A stretch of 34,600 bases of DNA from an uncultured Treponema sp. (lineage in GTDB: Bacteria > Spirochaetota > Spirochaetia > Treponematales > Treponemataceae): positions 1 through 34,600 of the forward strand of contig ONHK01000020.1 of NCBI GenBank assembly GCA_900317625.1, written 5' to 3'. Made by a program: the position numbers and the translations under genes. Below the pieces are notes generated by a model. That model was not told the DNA's origin, made no database searches, and saw nothing but the letters and a program-made list of their open reading frames with translations. This document shows, piece after piece, positions 27,975 through 34,600 of the stretch (its first letter is position 1; each line of letters opens with the position of its first letter).

Positions 27975-28835
27975 TTATTTTGCCAAAGCGTCTGCCTGAG
28001 CCTGAAGTTTGCATTTGTGGAAATCTTCCGCCTCGCGTGCCTTAAAAGATTTCATGCGCATCATCATGTTGTCCCAGTCAACCTGATGGGCATCAAATTC
28101 CGGTCCGTCAACGCAAACAAATTTTGTATCGCCACCAACAGAAACACGGCAGCCACCGCACATGCCAGTTCCGTCAATCATAATTGTATTCAAAGAAACT
28201 GTTGTAGGAACATTGTAAGGTTTTGTTGTAAGCGCACAGAATTTCATCATGATTGGAGGTCCAATCGCAATAACTTCTGCCGGTGGAGTCTGAGATTCGC
28301 ACATTTCCTTTAGAGGAACTGTTGAAACGCCCTGCCGTCCAGCTGAACCATCATCTGTCATTATAATGACTTCATCAGCAATAGCCTTCATTTCATCAAC
28401 ATAAATAAGCAAATCTTTTGTGCGTGCCGCAATTACAACAATAACTTTATTTCCAATCGCTTTATGAGCCTGAACAATCGGATAACAAGGAGCAACACCA
28501 AATCCACCGCCAACAACAACAACCGGACCGTCTTTTTTTTCAATTACAGAAGGATTTCCTAGCGGACCGAGCAAAGCGGCAAGTTCATCGCCGACATTTT
28601 TAAGTGAAAGTTTATAAGATGTTGCACCAACAGCCTGAAACGCAAGTGCAATCCAGCCTTCTTCAGCATTTGCATCAGCAATTGTAAGTGGAATTCTTTC
28701 GCCGAATTCTGCGTCAACCTGCAAAATAATAAACTGACCAGCTTTTCGGTTTCTAGCAATTTCTGGAGCCTCAACCTTCATGTACCAAGTTGCGGAAGCT
28801 TCCGACAGCTTGCGCTTTTCAAGAATTTTAAACAT
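27975..28835 (-). CDS. nfnA: NADH-dependent ferredoxin:NADP oxidoreductase small subunit (FNR-like, NfnA type)
   Basis: The FAD-binding part has AGQFIILQ and ERIPLTIAD; the NAD part has VVVVGGGFGVAPCYPIVQAH. A [2Fe-2S] site is near the C-terminus (GTGMCGGCRVSVGGDTKFVC followed by VDGPEFDAHQVDW), characteristic of NfnA, SudB and PyrK-like proteins. With NfnB it forms a cytoplasmic complex that couples NADH and reduced ferredoxin oxidation to NADP reduction, consistent with anaerobic fermentation. I use the ATG at 28835 with AAGGA 13 nt upstream; a TTG at 28841 is an alternative. It is 82 nt upstream of nfnB, in the same operon. Confidence 0.88.
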   Translation of the reverse strand: MFKILEKRKLSEASATWYMKVEAPEIARNRKAGQFIILQVDAEFGERIPLTIADANAEEGWIALAFQAVGATSYKLSLKNVGDELAALLGPLGNPSVIEKKDGPVVVVGGGFGVAPCYPIVQAHKAIGNKVIVVIAARTKDLLIYVDEMKAIADEVIIMTDDGSAGRQGVSTVPLKEMCESQTPPAEVIAIGPPIMMKFCALTTKPYNVPTTVSLNTIMIDGTGMCGGCRVSVGGDTKFVCVDGPEFDAHQVDWDNMMMRMKSFKAREAEDFHKCKLQAQADALAK

Positions 28836-29051
28836 AACCAATATTTTCCTTCAAATCAAAATATTATTTCTATAGTCTAATACAAATGAAAAAAATTATC
28901 CATTGCAGAAAAAGAAATATAAAATTGAAAATTTTTAATGCTGAAACGTGCAAAAATTCCTGTAAAAAATAAAAAAAATCTCAAAAATATCCTAAAAATC
29001 TTGAACAAAACCTTTCAAAAATACGATTTACAATAATTTTACCAATTCTGA

Positions 29052-29110
29052 TTGTGTCATTCTTGTAAATGAAGTATAATTATAATAAGTTATAAATGTC
29101 CTTAGGAGGA
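29052..29110 (+). promoter_or_regulatory. Promoter and strong ribosome-binding site of the small glycogen-binding gene
   Basis: TTGTGT at 29052-29057, a 17-nt spacer and TATAAT at 29075-29080 predict a start at about 29087. AGGAGGA at 29104-29110 is the best Shine-Dalgarno in this part of the window, 6 nt before the ATG. High expression is likely. Confidence 0.7.
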
Positions 29111-29116
29111 ATAAGA

Positions 29117-29434
29117 ATGTCACTTAAGAAAACTTTTTCAAAAGATGGCAAATGTAATGTTACATTTACAGTTTCTTCAGAAGCAGCACAGGGTGCAAAA
29201 ACAGTTAACATCGCTGGAGATTTTAACAGTTGGAGCAGTACCGACACACCGATGAAGAAAGGCAAAGACGGCTCTTTCTCTGTAAAATTGACTTTGGATG
29301 TTGATAAAGAATATCAGTTCCGTTATTTGCTCGACGGATATAAGTGGGAAAATGACTGGAAAGCTGATAAATACATTCCTGCGCCTTATTCTAATGCAGA
29401 CAACTCTGTTGTTGTCACAAAAAAAACAAAGTAA
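29117..29434 (+). CDS. Small stand-alone glycogen-binding (CBM48/AMPK-beta type) protein
   Basis: This 105-residue protein is nearly all carbohydrate-binding module: VNIAGDFNSWSSTDTPMKKG, then GSFSVKLTLDVDKEYQFRYL followed by LDGYKWENDW. Trp in FNSW and the later W residues are the usual sugar-stacking positions of the family. No catalytic domain and no signal peptide are present, so it is probably cytoplasmic and binds glycogen or a related glucan. The ATG at 29117 is chosen because the longer frame (29096) begins inside the ribosome-binding site. It converges on a phosphatase gene with a similar module. Confidence 0.85.
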   Translation: MSLKKTFSKDGKCNVTFTVSSEAAQGAKTVNIAGDFNSWSSTDTPMKKGKDGSFSVKLTLDVDKEYQFRYLLDGYKWENDWKADKYIPAPYSNADNSVVVTKKTK

Positions 29435-29448
29435 TTTTGTTTCAAAAA

Positions 29449-29474
29449 AAACCGGCTTATTCAGCCGGTTTTTA
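29449..29474. terminator. Bidirectional terminator between glycogen-binding genes
   Basis: AAACCGGCT (29449-29457), loop TATTC and AGCCGGTTT (29463-29471) form a 9-bp stem, flanked by an A-run on the left and a T-run on the right. It terminates both convergent genes. Confidence 0.9.
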
Positions 29475-29478
29475 TTTT

Positions 29479-30708
29479 CTATTTAAGATTTTTCAGCAAA
29501 GAATCAAGTTCCGCCTGTGCAATAAATTTTTCACGTAAATAATAGTCTGAAACTTCTTTCTGCAAATTTTCGATTTCCGAAATCTTTTTTCCAAGCATTT
29601 TTTCAAACGAATACTGAAGAAGTCGGTAATCGCGGAATTCCTTTATTCCCATTTCATTTGTTTTTTGATAGTCCGCCGCAATTTCTTCCCATGAAGCTCC
29701 ACACAAAGCCGCAAGATTTGCGCTTACAACACCAGTTCTATCTGTTCCAAGACGGCAGTGAACATAATATGGTCCTGGATGCGAACCAATAAAACGAATA
29801 ACATCCGCCATCATATTTCCAAATTCGCGCGAGTTAGAAGCGTAATAAACTGTGTTGTAGCTAGTTTTTATAAAAAGCTGATTTCCTGCCTGACGAATAT
29901 CGCTAACATAAACAGAAATTTGCTCTTTTTTAACATCAATAGACTCGTCGCCGGAAAGTGTAATTATTGATTTCACACCGTTGTCTTTCAACTGCTTGTT
30001 AACCAAAGCGATTCGTTTTTCTTCTGTATCGTAATTCGGGCGGGAAATTTTATACGGATGATAGCCACGGAAAAGTTTTGTTGTTCCAGGAACAAGCCTG
30101 AAATTTGAAATTGTCGCAACATCAGCAGGATTTTCAAGATTGAACTGCTTTAATTTCTTAAGTTTTTCTGCAGTTTTTGTGTTTTCAATAACAACTGAAG
30201 GATTATCTTCTGGCAAAAGAATAAGGCTGTTCGTTGCCATCAAAAATCCTGGAAACGGATTTGGCATCGATGGTTCCATTATCTCATCTTTTTTGCGGAT
30301 ACTTGTTGCTTCCACAATGCGCACTTCATATTCAACTTCTGCAATTACATAAAATTTAAATTCTGGAAAACCAGAATTTCCCGGAACCATAACATCTTCA
30401 AGATTACATTCATAAGTCCATGTTGAATATTTGTATTTTTCAAGTTCCCAGCCACTGTTCTTTTTTGCCCAGCCATTGAATGAACCTTCCAAAAAAACTC
30501 TTTTTGGCGTTTTTATTCCAAACCTTGAAGAATCAAAGACAAAAATAATCTTTCCATCTTCCATCAATTGATAGCCAAGCCTTTTATTAACGTTATTCAG
30601 TTTGAATTCCTGCTGGTAAGTTACAATCTGTGTGTTTTTCTTTGCAAAAACTGAAAAACTACCCAAAATCGCCAAAACCGCACACAAAATAATTTTTCTA
30701 ATCGCCAC
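29479..30708 (-). CDS. Exported glycogen-binding-module tyrosine/dual-specificity phosphatase
   Basis: This is a 409-residue protein with a signal peptide (RKIILCAVLAILGSFSVFA). Residues 50-125 form a glycogen-binding module (KRVFLEGSFNGWAKKNSGWE, with the FNGW motif). Residues 205-360 form a cysteine-based phosphatase: the active-site loop HCRLGTDRTG at 317-326 (Cys318, Arg324) with LSGDESIDVKK and FRGYHPYKISRPNY upstream. This is the Tyr_phosphatase_3 style of P-loop. The order module-then-phosphatase parallels laforin (eukaryotic glycogen phosphatase); plant SEX4 has both domains in the other order. The substrate, which could be a phosphoglucan or phosphotyrosine, is not shown by sequence. 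GTG 30708 has AGGAG 8 nt upstream. Confidence 0.82.
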   Translation of the reverse strand: MAIRKIILCAVLAILGSFSVFAKKNTQIVTYQQEFKLNNVNKRLGYQLMEDGKIIFVFDSSRFGIKTPKRVFLEGSFNGWAKKNSGWELEKYKYSTWTYECNLEDVMVPGNSGFPEFKFYVIAEVEYEVRIVEATSIRKKDEIMEPSMPNPFPGFLMATNSLILLPEDNPSVVIENTKTAEKLKKLKQFNLENPADVATISNFRLVPGTTKLFRGYHPYKISRPNYDTEEKRIALVNKQLKDNGVKSIITLSGDESIDVKKEQISVYVSDIRQAGNQLFIKTSYNTVYYASNSREFGNMMADVIRFIGSHPGPYYVHCRLGTDRTGVVSANLAALCGASWEEIAADYQKTNEMGIKEFRDYRLLQYSFEKMLGKKISEIENLQKEVSDYYLREKFIAQAELDSLLKNLK

Positions 30709-30736
30709 TTAACTTGCTCCTACTTTAGTTTCTTTA

Positions 30737-30932
30737 GCATAAAATTCAAGTTTTGATAAAAAGATAAGAGCGTAGATGAATTTGCAATTTGTGAAGAGTT
30801 TGTGCGATTATACAAATTAAAGTGCGTAGCACCCCAAATAATACAAGCGCAGCGCGAGCACAACCGTCTGGAGCAAATTGAAAATTCATCGAAAGCGAAC
30901 TTTCACAATTTTCAGAAACTTGGATTTTATGC
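30737..30932. repeat. 196-bp imperfect inverted-repeat element (MITE-like)
   Basis: The outer arms GCATAAAATTCAAGTTTT (30737-30754) and GAAACTTGGATTTTATGC (30915-30932) pair 16 of 18; the inner arms GATGAATTTGCAATTTG (30775-30791) and CAAATTGAAAATTCATC (30874-30890) pair 16 of 17. The centre is GC-rich (GTGCGTAGCAC, GCGCAGCGCGAGC). It occupies most of the 254-nt gap between two genes. No ORF is seen in it. Confidence 0.6.
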
Positions 30933-30962
30933 TTTTAATTATACCCGATAATTCAGCGCAAG

Positions 30963-33074
30963 TTAATCAAAAATTCCTGTGTATTGCAAAACAATGATTG
31001 TCAAGTCATCGCGCAGCGGCACGCCTTTTGTATAAGTTTTGAATTTTTCAGCAATATACGAAAGTGTTTCCTTTGGAGTTTTTGAATTGGCTTCCTGAAG
31101 AATCTTTTGAAGGCGTTCAATACCAAACTCTTCGCCACAACCATTCCTGCTTTCAATCAGGCAGTCTGTGTACAAAACCAGAATATCTCCGGCTTCCAAT
31201 TGATTTTTTACAGTTGAACAGCAATCTGAAGGCAACCCTGGCATTCCTAAAAACATTCCGCGGAATTTCCCGTCTTTTCCGCCAAGAATTTCAACCTTTC
31301 CAGTTTCTGTGTTTTTCAGGAGAACATCGGTGTGTCCTCCATTCACATATTCAACTTTTTCTTGATTCATGCGCAAAAAAATTCCTGTAAGATAATTTTC
31401 CACGGAACCTTTTTCTTGCGCTAAAGTCTCGCTGAATTCCTGAATCAGTTTTTCCAGCGGTTTATTCTGATTTTTTATAAAGATTTTTTCCGCAAGATAT
31501 TTTGAAAGAATTCCAACCAGCCCGGACGCAACGCCATGCCCTGAAACATCAAAAAGTCCAACGCCACAGAATTTTTTTTCTTTGTCAAAATAAAAATCGT
31601 ATAAATCACCGGAAACGGAAGCCATCGGTTTAAAAATAAATGCACTTTCCCAACCATTTTTACATGGCGCTTTTGAAGGATAAAAACTTTTCTGAACCAG
31701 TTCCGCCATTTTCATGTCACGCTCCTGAATCATCTGCTGACGCTGCAAAAGCCGATTCTTTTTAGTAATTTCACGAGTTTTTTCCTGAACTTCAACAGAA
31801 ACAATTGTGTCCAAAAGCTGCTTGATTGTTACAACACCAACATAAATTCCTTTTTTTGTTACAATAATCGGATTGTAAAGATTTTTTTCATCGCGCAGCA
31901 TGGCTTTTGTCGCAACTTTTTCAACCGGCTCAGCGCTGTTTACAACAAAAAAATCTGTAATCATAACTTCTTTAACAGTTTTTCTATAATTCAACCCAAA
32001 ACCAAAGCGGCCTCCAAGCAAATCTGCAAGAACTGAATGGGTCATAACGCCCAAAACTTGCTGGTTCAAATCAATAACAGTAACAAAAGTACATTCTTTG
32101 TTGGAATTAAAAAAATTCATCAGGTCAAGAACATTCATATCCGGGAAAACTGTAATTCCTTGCGCCGCAAGCTCGCCGATTCTGCTGGAATTTCCGTTCT
32201 CCACCGCCTCTTCAGCGTTCCTAAAATCCTCAAGAAACGATTTTATTCCTTTTTCTTTATTCAAATCAGGCTTTTTGGAAGTTTGAATTTTTTCTTCATC
32301 CTTGTTTTTATTTTTTGTAAGTTCTTTTAAATTCTTTTTGTAAGCAATAATTCTTGCATAAGATTCCGCTGAAACTTTTTCAGGCAGCTTGTTAGGAATT
32401 CCAATAAAAAATCCCTGGGCAAACTGAACTCCAACAGAAAGAAGAAAATCCAACTCCTGGGCTGTTTCCACGCCAACCGCAACTGAAGAAATTCCAGTTT
32501 CGTTGCAAAACTGAACAAGACTTTTTACCATCGACTGTTTTAAAGTGTCTGATTCAATTCCGCGGATGATTTTCATATCAATCTTTATAAAATTCGGATT
32601 CATTGAGCAGATGCGCTCTAGCCCTGAATAAGCCGCGCCGACATTATCAAGAGCAATATTAAAATTCTGAATCCTATAGTGCTCTGTTATTTCGTTTAGG
32701 ATTTTCTTTTCCTGCGAGCATTTTTCTGTGATTTCCAGAATAATTTTCCGCGAATCAATATTGTATTTTTTCAAAAGCTTTAGCGTATAACCTTGATAAA
32801 AATCTTCATCAAAAATAATTTCCGGGTTTATATTTATAAATATATTCGTTTTTAATCCAAGATGACTCACTGTTTTTAGAATTGTTTTTCTGCAGAATTT
32901 TTCAAGTTTCCAGATTTTTTCGCTTTTATCAGCAAGTTCAAAAAATTCTGCGACAGATTTTTCTTTTATCCGCGAAAAAACTTCATATCCAAAAATGTCA
33001 CCGTTTTCCAAAGAAACAATCGGCTGAAAAAATGGAATAATTTCTTTTTCTTCTAAATTTTTTTCTATATTCAT
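30963..33074 (-). CDS. EAL-CBS-PP2C (SpoIIE-type) signalling protein with degenerate EAL
   Basis: Residues 10-230 form an EAL c-di-GMP domain (GYEVFSR, ILEITEK, FIKIDM, AQGFFIG). A CBS pair follows at about 310-440 and a SpoIIE/PP2C phosphatase at 470-700 (VSGDLYDF, GLFDVSGHGVASG, RDDLTIIVLQ). The EAL signature DDFGTGYS reads DNVGAAYS and the first Glu of EGVE is Val, so phosphodiesterase activity is doubtful and it may act as a c-di-GMP sensor. The PP2C part keeps its metal-binding Asp residues and is probably active on a serine/threonine phosphate, such as an anti-anti-sigma factor. No membrane segment. Start ATG 33074 is preferred to a TTG at 33080; no ribosome-binding site is seen. Confidence 0.88.
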   Translation of the reverse strand: MNIEKNLEEKEIIPFFQPIVSLENGDIFGYEVFSRIKEKSVAEFFELADKSEKIWKLEKFCRKTILKTVSHLGLKTNIFININPEIIFDEDFYQGYTLKLLKKYNIDSRKIILEITEKCSQEKKILNEITEHYRIQNFNIALDNVGAAYSGLERICSMNPNFIKIDMKIIRGIESDTLKQSMVKSLVQFCNETGISSVAVGVETAQELDFLLSVGVQFAQGFFIGIPNKLPEKVSAESYARIIAYKKNLKELTKNKNKDEEKIQTSKKPDLNKEKGIKSFLEDFRNAEEAVENGNSSRIGELAAQGITVFPDMNVLDLMNFFNSNKECTFVTVIDLNQQVLGVMTHSVLADLLGGRFGFGLNYRKTVKEVMITDFFVVNSAEPVEKVATKAMLRDEKNLYNPIIVTKKGIYVGVVTIKQLLDTIVSVEVQEKTREITKKNRLLQRQQMIQERDMKMAELVQKSFYPSKAPCKNGWESAFIFKPMASVSGDLYDFYFDKEKKFCGVGLFDVSGHGVASGLVGILSKYLAEKIFIKNQNKPLEKLIQEFSETLAQEKGSVENYLTGIFLRMNQEKVEYVNGGHTDVLLKNTETGKVEILGGKDGKFRGMFLGMPGLPSDCCSTVKNQLEAGDILVLYTDCLIESRNGCGEEFGIERLQKILQEANSKTPKETLSYIAEKFKTYTKGVPLRDDLTIIVLQYTGIFD

Positions 33075-33107
33075 ACGCAAAAATTACAAATTTTATATAA
33101 AATTTCG

Positions 33108-33142
33108 TTCATAAAATAATAAAATTTATGTAAAATAAACGC
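33108..33142 (+). promoter_or_regulatory. pyrE promoter, predicted leaderless
   Basis: TTCATA (33108-33113), a 17-nt spacer and TAAAAT (33131-33136) place transcription start at 33143, exactly the A of the ATG. No ribosome-binding site is present. The -35 is weak (4 of 6). Confidence 0.5.
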
Positions 33143-33829
33143 ATGGAACAGTACAAAAAAGAATTTATTGATTTTATGGTTGAATGCCAGGTTTTAAAAT
33201 TCGGTTCATTCACATTGAAAAGCGGCCGCCAAAGTCCATTTTTTATGAATGCCGGTGCTTATGTAACAGGAAGTCAGCTTGCCCGTCTTGGAGAATTTTA
33301 CGCAAAGGCAATCCATGACAATTTTGGCGATGACATTGATGTCTTCTTTGGTCCAGCGTACAAAGGAATTCCGCTCGCAGTTGTAACAGCTGTGGCTTAT
33401 TCAAAACTTTACGGAAAAGAAATAAAATATTGCTCAGATAGAAAAGAAGAAAAAGACCACGGTGCAGATAAAGGCGCTTTGCTTGGTTATAAAATAAAAG
33501 ATGGCGATAAAGTTGTTATAATTGAAGACGTTACAACTTCTGGAAAATCAATTGATGAAACTTATCCAAAAATAAAAGCCCAGGAAAACGTTCCAGGCGG
33601 AATAAAAATTATTGGAGAAATCGTAAGCCTGAACCGAATGGAAAAAGCCGCTGATTCAACAAAATCTGCACTTGAAACAATAACTGAAAAATACGGATTT
33701 CCAGCAAAAGCAATTGTTTCAATGAAAGACGTTGTTGACGCGCTTTTCACAAATGGTGACAAAAAAATAATAACTCCAGAAATAAAAGCCTCAATCGACG
33801 AATACTACAAACAGTACGGCGCAAACTAA
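33143..33829 (+). CDS. pyrE: Orotate phosphoribosyltransferase
   Basis: PyrE joins orotate and PRPP to make OMP in pyrimidine synthesis. The PRPP-binding motif VVIIEDVTTSGKSIDE is clear; FGPAYKGIPLAV is the catalytic-loop neighbourhood and the N-terminal LKSGRQSPFFMNAG is the orotate-side motif. At 228 residues it is typical. The C-terminal 40 residues carry YGFPAKAIVSMKDV. It is divergent from the EAL gene and apparently a single gene; no other pyr gene is in the window. Confidence 0.96.
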   Translation: MEQYKKEFIDFMVECQVLKFGSFTLKSGRQSPFFMNAGAYVTGSQLARLGEFYAKAIHDNFGDDIDVFFGPAYKGIPLAVVTAVAYSKLYGKEIKYCSDRKEEKDHGADKGALLGYKIKDGDKVVIIEDVTTSGKSIDETYPKIKAQENVPGGIKIIGEIVSLNRMEKAADSTKSALETITEKYGFPAKAIVSMKDVVDALFTNGDKKIITPEIKASIDEYYKQYGAN

Positions 33830-33851
33830 GATTTTTTGTGCTCTATTTTTT

Positions 33852-33980
33852 CCAGTAACAAAACATAATATTCTGTTACTGAAAACATAATGTTTTGTTA
33901 ATGAGAATATAATCTTTTGTTTAACTCAAGAAGATGTTTTGTTACTGAAAATATTATGTTTACAGTAACAAAACAGAATG
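33852..33980. repeat. 22-bp tandem repeats flanked by inverted partial copies
   Basis: Four contiguous 22-bp units begin at 33871, 33893, 33915 and 33937. Units 1, 2 and 4 share the core TGTTA(C/A)TGA(A/G)AA and end ATNAT(G/C); unit 3 is diverged. Flanking partial copies in the opposite orientation (CAGTAACAAAACATAATAT at 33853 and CAGTAACAAAACAGAATG at 33963) bracket the array. It lies about 200 nt upstream of the Rpn gene. The rest of this 342-nt gap is AT-rich, with an Rpn-proximal AT stretch and no gene seen. Confidence 0.75.
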
Positions 33981-34171
33981 GTCTACAGTACGCAGGTTGC
34001 AATTTTTTTTACCTGTAAGCTCTCTCGACCTGCTACTGCCTTTTGTTGCGCAAAACGCACAAAAAAATTGTGTTCCATTTTCGTATGCAAACTCTAATTT
34101 CATTCTCAAAAACTTGCAAATTTTTTGTGATTCATTTCATTTTCTGAAATCTTTTTGCGTTAACTAGTTAT

Positions 34172-34600
34172 ATGAGAAACATTGAAAATGAAATCTACAG
34201 AATAAAGCCGGTCGAGGAACTGAGATTCACCGACGACTTCATGTTCTGCCGCGTGATGCAGACCCCGGAGCTATGCAAGGGCGTAATCGAGCGCCTTCTT
34301 GGAATCAAAGTTGAACGGATTGAATATCCAGAGTTACAAAAAGAAATCCGTCCGTATTACAGCGCGCATGGTGTCCGTATGGATGTCTATGTGAAAGACA
34401 GTAATAGAATCTTTGATATTGAGATGCAGACAAGCGTCCCCGATGATTTGCCACGCCGCATGCGCTACTACCAGAGCATGATAGACATTGACACTCTTAT
34501 AAAAGGCAGCGAGTATGAAACTCTCAAGGAAAGCTACGTTATTTTCCTCTGCACAAAAGACCCGTTCGGTCTTGGGCTTCCGGTCTATTCATTCAGCACA
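34172..34600 (+). CDS. Rpn/PD-(D/E)XK nuclease-family transposase (5' part)
   Basis: The first 143 residues match the PDDEXK_2 family (recombination-promoting nucleases, often annotated as transposases): FTDDFMFCRVMQTPELCKGV, then MDVYVKDSNRIFDIEMQTS. In the latter the Asp and the ExQ pair are the nuclease metal ligands, and PRRMRYYQSMID is conserved. Rpn proteins cut DNA and promote recA-independent recombination. The gene is richer in C and G than its neighbours (CCG, GCC, GAC codons), pointing to recent acquisition. The ATG at 34172 is the first in frame; the end lies past the window. Confidence 0.88.
   Translation, partial: MRNIENEIYRIKPVEELRFTDDFMFCRVMQTPELCKGVIERLLGIKVERIEYPELQKEIRPYYSAHGVRMDVYVKDSNRIFDIEMQTSVPDDLPRRMRYYQSMIDIDTLIKGSEYETLKESYVIFLCTKDPFGLGLPVYSFST

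Noticed and set aside
33852..33980. CRISPR array
   Set aside because: Units are contiguous 22-bp repeats without unique spacers, and no cas gene is visible.

Overview
The window looks like a low-GC spirochaete chromosome, most likely Treponema or a close relative. This rests on the gene mix: FlgM for periplasmic flagella, an EAL-CBS-PP2C regulator, an HDOD protein, NfnAB, and Rpn/PD-(D/E)XK and tyrosine-recombinase genes. AT-rich intergenic DNA fits. The species was not identified and no database search was possible.

Positions 1-13.5 kb are accessory. A type I restriction-modification operon (hsdR-hsdM-hsdS, minus strand, hsdS cut by the window edge) lies at the left. A 0.5 kb GC-rich, hairpin-dense gap follows. 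Next is a plasmid-like block on the minus strand: an excisionase-type HTH protein, a winged-helix replication initiator, a ParB-like protein and a MobV/Pre-type relaxase. A divergent XRE repressor sits behind a 26-bp perfect palindrome, followed by an AlbA_2 (Schlafen-type) ATP-binding protein and a tyrosine integrase. The integrase abuts a tRNA(CAU) gene whose 3' end is replaced after the T loop, as expected for a mobilizable element integrated in a tRNA gene. The intact tRNA 3' end was not seen inside the window, so the element probably continues past the left edge and carries the RM system as cargo.

From 13.5 to 34 kb the genes are core-like: glmS; rsmI-flgM; a degenerate iron-ADH-like gene coupled to a TrmH-family methyltransferase; a GHKL-HDOD regulator; a degenerate SDR-like gene divergent from a dicarboxylate symporter; proS; an exported unknown; a GerMN-domain membrane protein; nfnA-nfnB; two convergent glycogen-binding-domain genes, one of them an exported laforin/SEX4-like phosphatase; an EAL-CBS-PP2C protein; and pyrE. 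The right edge holds a 22-bp tandem-repeat cluster and the start of an Rpn/PD-(D/E)XK transposase-family gene.

Points of most interest: a possible lambda-type origin (15-bp iterons plus an AT-rich stretch) inside the initiator gene; the hairpin array at 5.28-5.73 kb; inward-facing copies of a ~38-bp sequence at 9738 and 13436; the disrupted tRNA; several genes with sigma70-type promoters whose predicted start falls at or within 3 nt of the start codon; the bacterial CBM-phosphatase; and enzyme-family proteins that have lost catalytic residues (iron-ADH-like, EAL).
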